Assembly: GCA_018500005.2 (NCBI GenBank)
Contig: JAHBAP020000382.1
Location: forward strand, 1 to 7,906
Length of the DNA: 7,906 nt
DNA from: Mycobacterium sp.
GTDB lineage: Bacteria > Actinomycetota > Actinomycetes > Mycobacteriales > Mycobacteriaceae
Reading direction: 5' to 3'
Shown here: positions 6,543 through 7,906 of the stretch, piece after piece
How positions within the stretch are numbered: the first letter of the stretch is position 1
Layout: every line of letters starts with the position of its first letter
Translations under genes and position numbers: made by a program
Notes under the pieces: model-generated
Seen by the model: the letters and a program-made list of their open reading frames with translations, nothing else
Databases searched by the model: none
What the model was told of the DNA's origin: nothing

Positions 6543-7265
6543 TTATCGCGCCGGTGTTACGTCGAGTTCGGCGTACATGCCGGAGCCGTAGTGCCCGGCG
6601 ATGTTGCAGAGCAGTTCGTAGCGTCCTGGTTGGAGGGTGAGGGTGGTCCAGCCCATGGTTCCGGGTGCGATGCCATCGCCCTCGCCGGCGCCGCAGGTGT
6701 GGGCGGCTTCGCCGAGGCTGCCGGTCTCGTTGACTTCCCAGTTGGCCCCGACGGGCCGTTGGCCGGGGTTCTGGCCCGGGCCCAACGGCATGACGACGAC
6801 TTCGTGGGGCAGCCAGCCGTTGTTGGCGACCCGCAGCGAGACCTGGCCGGCGGGCACCGAGGTCGGGTTGATGGTCAGGCGCATCATGCCCATCCCCATA
6901 CCGGGGCTGTTCGGCCACGCTCCTTGGGGGCCCATCATGGGTCCGCCATTCATGCCCGGTCCCATCATTCCGGGTCCCATCATGGGTCCGCCGTTCATGC
7001 CGGGTCCGTTCATGCCGGGGCCCATCATGGCGCCCATGTCGGAGGTAGTGACGTCAACGACCGCTCCGGGCAGCGCCGGGGGTGTGCAGGGTGCGGGCTG
7101 GGCGGGCAGCGGTCCGCCGTAGCCGGGAGGCCCGGCCATCGGGGCGAAGCCGGGTCCGGCTCCGGCACCGGCCATCACGGCGGTGGTGCCGATCCCGAGA
7201 GCCAGTGCGGCCGCGCCGATCAACAGGCCAGTCCGCAGACGGTTGTGGTTCATGGTCGTACTCAC
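6543..7265 (-). CDS. Exported cupredoxin-domain copper protein with Met-rich insertion
   Basis: The protein has 236 residues counted from the ATG at 7253, or 240 from the GTG at 7265. Positions below are from the ATG. Residues 5-30 are a signal peptide or anchor (LRTGLLIGAAALALGIGTTAVM). The cupredoxin fold starts at about 60 (PGAVVDVTTSDMG). It is interrupted at 73-124 by a Met/Gly/Pro segment rich in MMGPGM units, then resumes (MRLTINPTSVPAGQVSLRV). Type 1 copper ligands are visible: His150 (PHEVVV), Cys216, His221 and Met226 (CNIAGHYGSGM). Cys56 and Cys187 could form a disulfide. The likely role is extracytoplasmic copper binding or electron transfer, with the methionines suited to Cu(I). 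The GTG overlaps the stop of the SHOCT gene in GTGA with GGGA upstream, which suggests translational coupling. The ATG four codons later is an alternative start. Confidence 0.9.
   Translation of the reverse strand: MSTTMNHNRLRTGLLIGAAALALGIGTTAVMAGAGAGPGFAPMAGPPGYGGPLPAQPAPCTPPALPGAVVDVTTSDMGAMMGPGMNGPGMNGGPMMGPGMMGPGMNGGPMMGPQGAWPNSPGMGMGMMRLTINPTSVPAGQVSLRVANNGWLPHEVVVMPLGPGQNPGQRPVGANWEVNETGSLGEAAHTCGAGEGDGIAPGTMGWTTLTLQPGRYELLCNIAGHYGSGMYAELDVTPAR
6931..7020 (-). repeat. Two tandem 45-bp repeats encoding 15-residue Met-rich units
   Basis: Bases 6931-6975 and 6976-7020 are near copies. Both begin CCCATCATGGGTCCGCC on the plus strand. A partial third copy starts at 7021 with CCCATCATGG. 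The period is a multiple of three, so copy-number change stays in frame. The encoded units lie at about residues 81-110 of the cupredoxin protein and centre on PGMNGGPMMGP. Confidence 0.85.
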
Positions 7266-7552
7266 TGGTGTTCCCGCAACACAACGATGCGTCGCCGGTA
7301 TTCCTCGTCGTCGATCTCTCCGCGGGCGAACCGTTCGGCGAGAAGGTCTTCGGGTCTGCGTCCGGGCTGTGGGCCAGGAGCCGCCGGTCCGTGGTGGTGC
7401 CCGGGGCCGCCCAGGTAGCGCACCGCCGCCACGATCGCGGTGATAACCAGGGCGAAGAACACGGTCAGGACGATCGCGCTCAGAACCCAACTACCCCAAC
7501 CCCACCCGCCGTAGCCGTAGCCGTGGTGCCACATACCTCCGTTACCGCACAT
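7262..7552 (-). CDS. Small single-pass membrane protein with C-terminal SHOCT domain
   Basis: The protein has 96 residues. The N-terminus (1-20) is Gly/Trp/Tyr/His-rich (MWHHGYGYGGWGWG). A transmembrane helix lies at about 22-46, followed by GGPGHHHGP and a Pro-rich linker. The SHOCT motif is at 68-95 (PEDLLAERFARGEIDDEEY). SHOCT segments are short helical modules found at the ends of many small membrane proteins, with a suspected oligomerisation role. The histidines on either side of the helix could bind metal, but that is inference. The ATG at 7550-7552 is chosen because GGAGGGGG lies six bases upstream and no coding-like sequence precedes it, although the frame is open to 7849. Its stop overlaps the start of the cupredoxin gene, so the two probably form one operon. 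Confidence 0.8.
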   Translation of the reverse strand: MCGNGGMWHHGYGYGGWGWGSWVLSAIVLTVFFALVITAIVAAVRYLGGPGHHHGPAAPGPQPGRRPEDLLAERFARGEIDDEEYRRRIVVLREHQ

Positions 7553-7558
7553 CACCAA

Positions 7559-7566
7559 CCCCCTCC
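7559..7566 (-). promoter_or_regulatory. Strong ribosome binding site of the SHOCT gene
   Basis: GGAGGGGG on the minus strand, six bases before the ATG at 7552, fixes the start of this small gene. Confidence 0.65.
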
Positions 7567-7568
7567 GT

Positions 7569-7578
7569 GGGTTAACCC
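7569..7578. promoter_or_regulatory. Perfect 10-bp palindrome GGGTTAACCC in the divergent intergenic region
   Basis: The palindrome lies 17-26 bases before the SHOCT ATG, just upstream of its ribosome binding site, in the 100-base gap between divergent genes. It could be an operator for the neighbouring ArsR-type regulator or part of the 5' leader. Symmetry does not extend beyond ten bases, and ArsR-family operators are usually longer and more AT-rich. Confidence 0.3.
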
Positions 7579-7640
7579 GGGATGGCGCCCCCAATATCTC
7601 CAGCATGCGCCGGTTCGACCCAAATGTCACTAAATGCCGA

Positions 7641-7646
7641 TAACAT
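7641..7646 (+). promoter_or_regulatory. Candidate -10 element (TAACAT) placing a leaderless start at the ArsR ATG
   Basis: TAACAT ends six bases before the A of the ATG at 7653, so the predicted transcription start is that A. No Shine-Dalgarno-like sequence precedes the ATG, which agrees with a leaderless mRNA. Such mRNAs are common in mycobacteria and relatives. Confidence 0.45.
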
Positions 7647-7652
7647 CGCCCA

Positions 7653-7906
7653 ATGGCGATCCATACGATGTCCGGTGCGGTGACGAGGGTGGAGTTGGCG
7701 CCGGCGGCCGCTCTGTTCCGCTCGCTGGGTGATCCCACCCGGCTGGCGATCCTGCGCCGCCTCGCGATCGGGGAGGCCCGGGTCGGCGAACTCGTCGAGG
7801 AAATCGGGCTGGCCCAGTCCACGGTGTCCAAGCACCTGGCCTGCCTCAAAGAGTGCGGCCTGATCGACTCCGAGCCGGTGGGCCGGGCATCGCTGTTCCG
7901 GCTGTC
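7653..7906 (+). CDS. ArsR/SmtB-family metal-sensing repressor, CmtR-like (partial, 3' end outside window)
   Basis: Eighty-four codons are visible before the window ends. The winged-helix fold is recognisable: ALFRSLGDPTRLAILRRL (20-37), VGELVEEIGLAQSTVSKHL (44-62, helix-turn-helix) and GLIDSEPVGRASLFRL (69-84, start of the wing). The recognition helix holds Cys64 and Cys68 in ACLKECGL, in the same place as the CLRGC cysteines that bind Cd(II)/Pb(II) in M. tuberculosis CmtR. CmtR needs a further C-terminal cysteine, which would lie outside the window. It is likely a repressor released by thiophilic metal. It is transcribed away from the SHOCT-cupredoxin genes and could control both directions. 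The ATG at 7653 is preferred because of the leaderless promoter. The ATG at 7668 is the alternative. Confidence 0.88.
   Translation, partial: MAIHTMSGAVTRVELAPAAALFRSLGDPTRLAILRRLAIGEARVGELVEEIGLAQSTVSKHLACLKECGLIDSEPVGRASLFRL

Noticed and set aside
6931..7046. CRISPR-like array suggested by repeated CCCATCATGGGTCC blocks
   Set aside because: The period is 45 bases with no unique spacers, and the repeats are in frame within the Met-rich part of the cupredoxin gene.
6591..7418. 275-codon plus-strand ORF with many His and Gly residues
   Set aside because: The His-rich pattern (repeated SIHAGSHH-like units) is the antisense reading of the Met-rich repeat in the cupredoxin gene. It has no ribosome binding site or domain.

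Overview
The window is high-GC DNA with strong G/C preference at third codon positions, GTG and TTG starts, and protein families typical of mycolic-acid actinomycetes (Ig-domain L,D-transpeptidase, VanW/YoaR-type membrane protein, CmtR-like ArsR regulator). The likely source is a Mycobacteriales bacterium (Mycobacterium, Gordonia, Rhodococcus or a relative). The genus, and whether this is chromosome or plasmid, cannot be settled from the sequence. No transposase, integrase, CRISPR array, rRNA or intact tRNA was seen.

Layout. A partial plus-strand ORF (3-200) that looks like the tail of a membrane protein enters from the left. After a gap with a near-perfect 16-bp palindrome (355-370) comes a membrane-anchored DsbA-like thiol oxidoreductase (478-1137, plus), probably followed by a hairpin terminator. 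From there to 7552 every gene is on the minus strand. In transcription order they are: a SHOCT-domain small membrane protein (7552-7262) overlapping by GTGA a cupredoxin with a Met-rich insertion (7265-6543); an L,D-transpeptidase (6270-5434); a class A beta-lactamase-like serine hydrolase broken by two single-base frameshifts (5311-4486); a CopC-type copper-binding protein with a C-terminal membrane anchor (4338-3748); a VanW-family protein (3557-1719); and a decayed hypothetical gene (about 1699-1116) with one frameshift. At the right edge, divergent from the SHOCT gene, is the start of an ArsR-family metal sensor with a CmtR-like Cys-x3-Cys in its recognition helix. It appears to be transcribed leaderless.

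Reading as a whole. This looks like an extracytoplasmic copper-handling and cell-envelope block. Two secreted or anchored copper proteins (Cu(II)-type CopC and the cupredoxin) sit with a thiol oxidoreductase and cell-wall enzymes (L,D-transpeptidase, VanW protein, dead serine hydrolase). The metal sensor next to the SHOCT-cupredoxin pair is the obvious candidate regulator of that pair. A functional link between copper handling and L,D-transpeptidase cross-linking is plausible because copper is known to inhibit L,D-transpeptidases through their catalytic cysteine, but here it is inference from proximity.

Three inferred single-base deletions lie between 1571 and 5149, all in minus-strand genes flanked by intact ones. 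They are either real gene decay or indel errors in the assembly.
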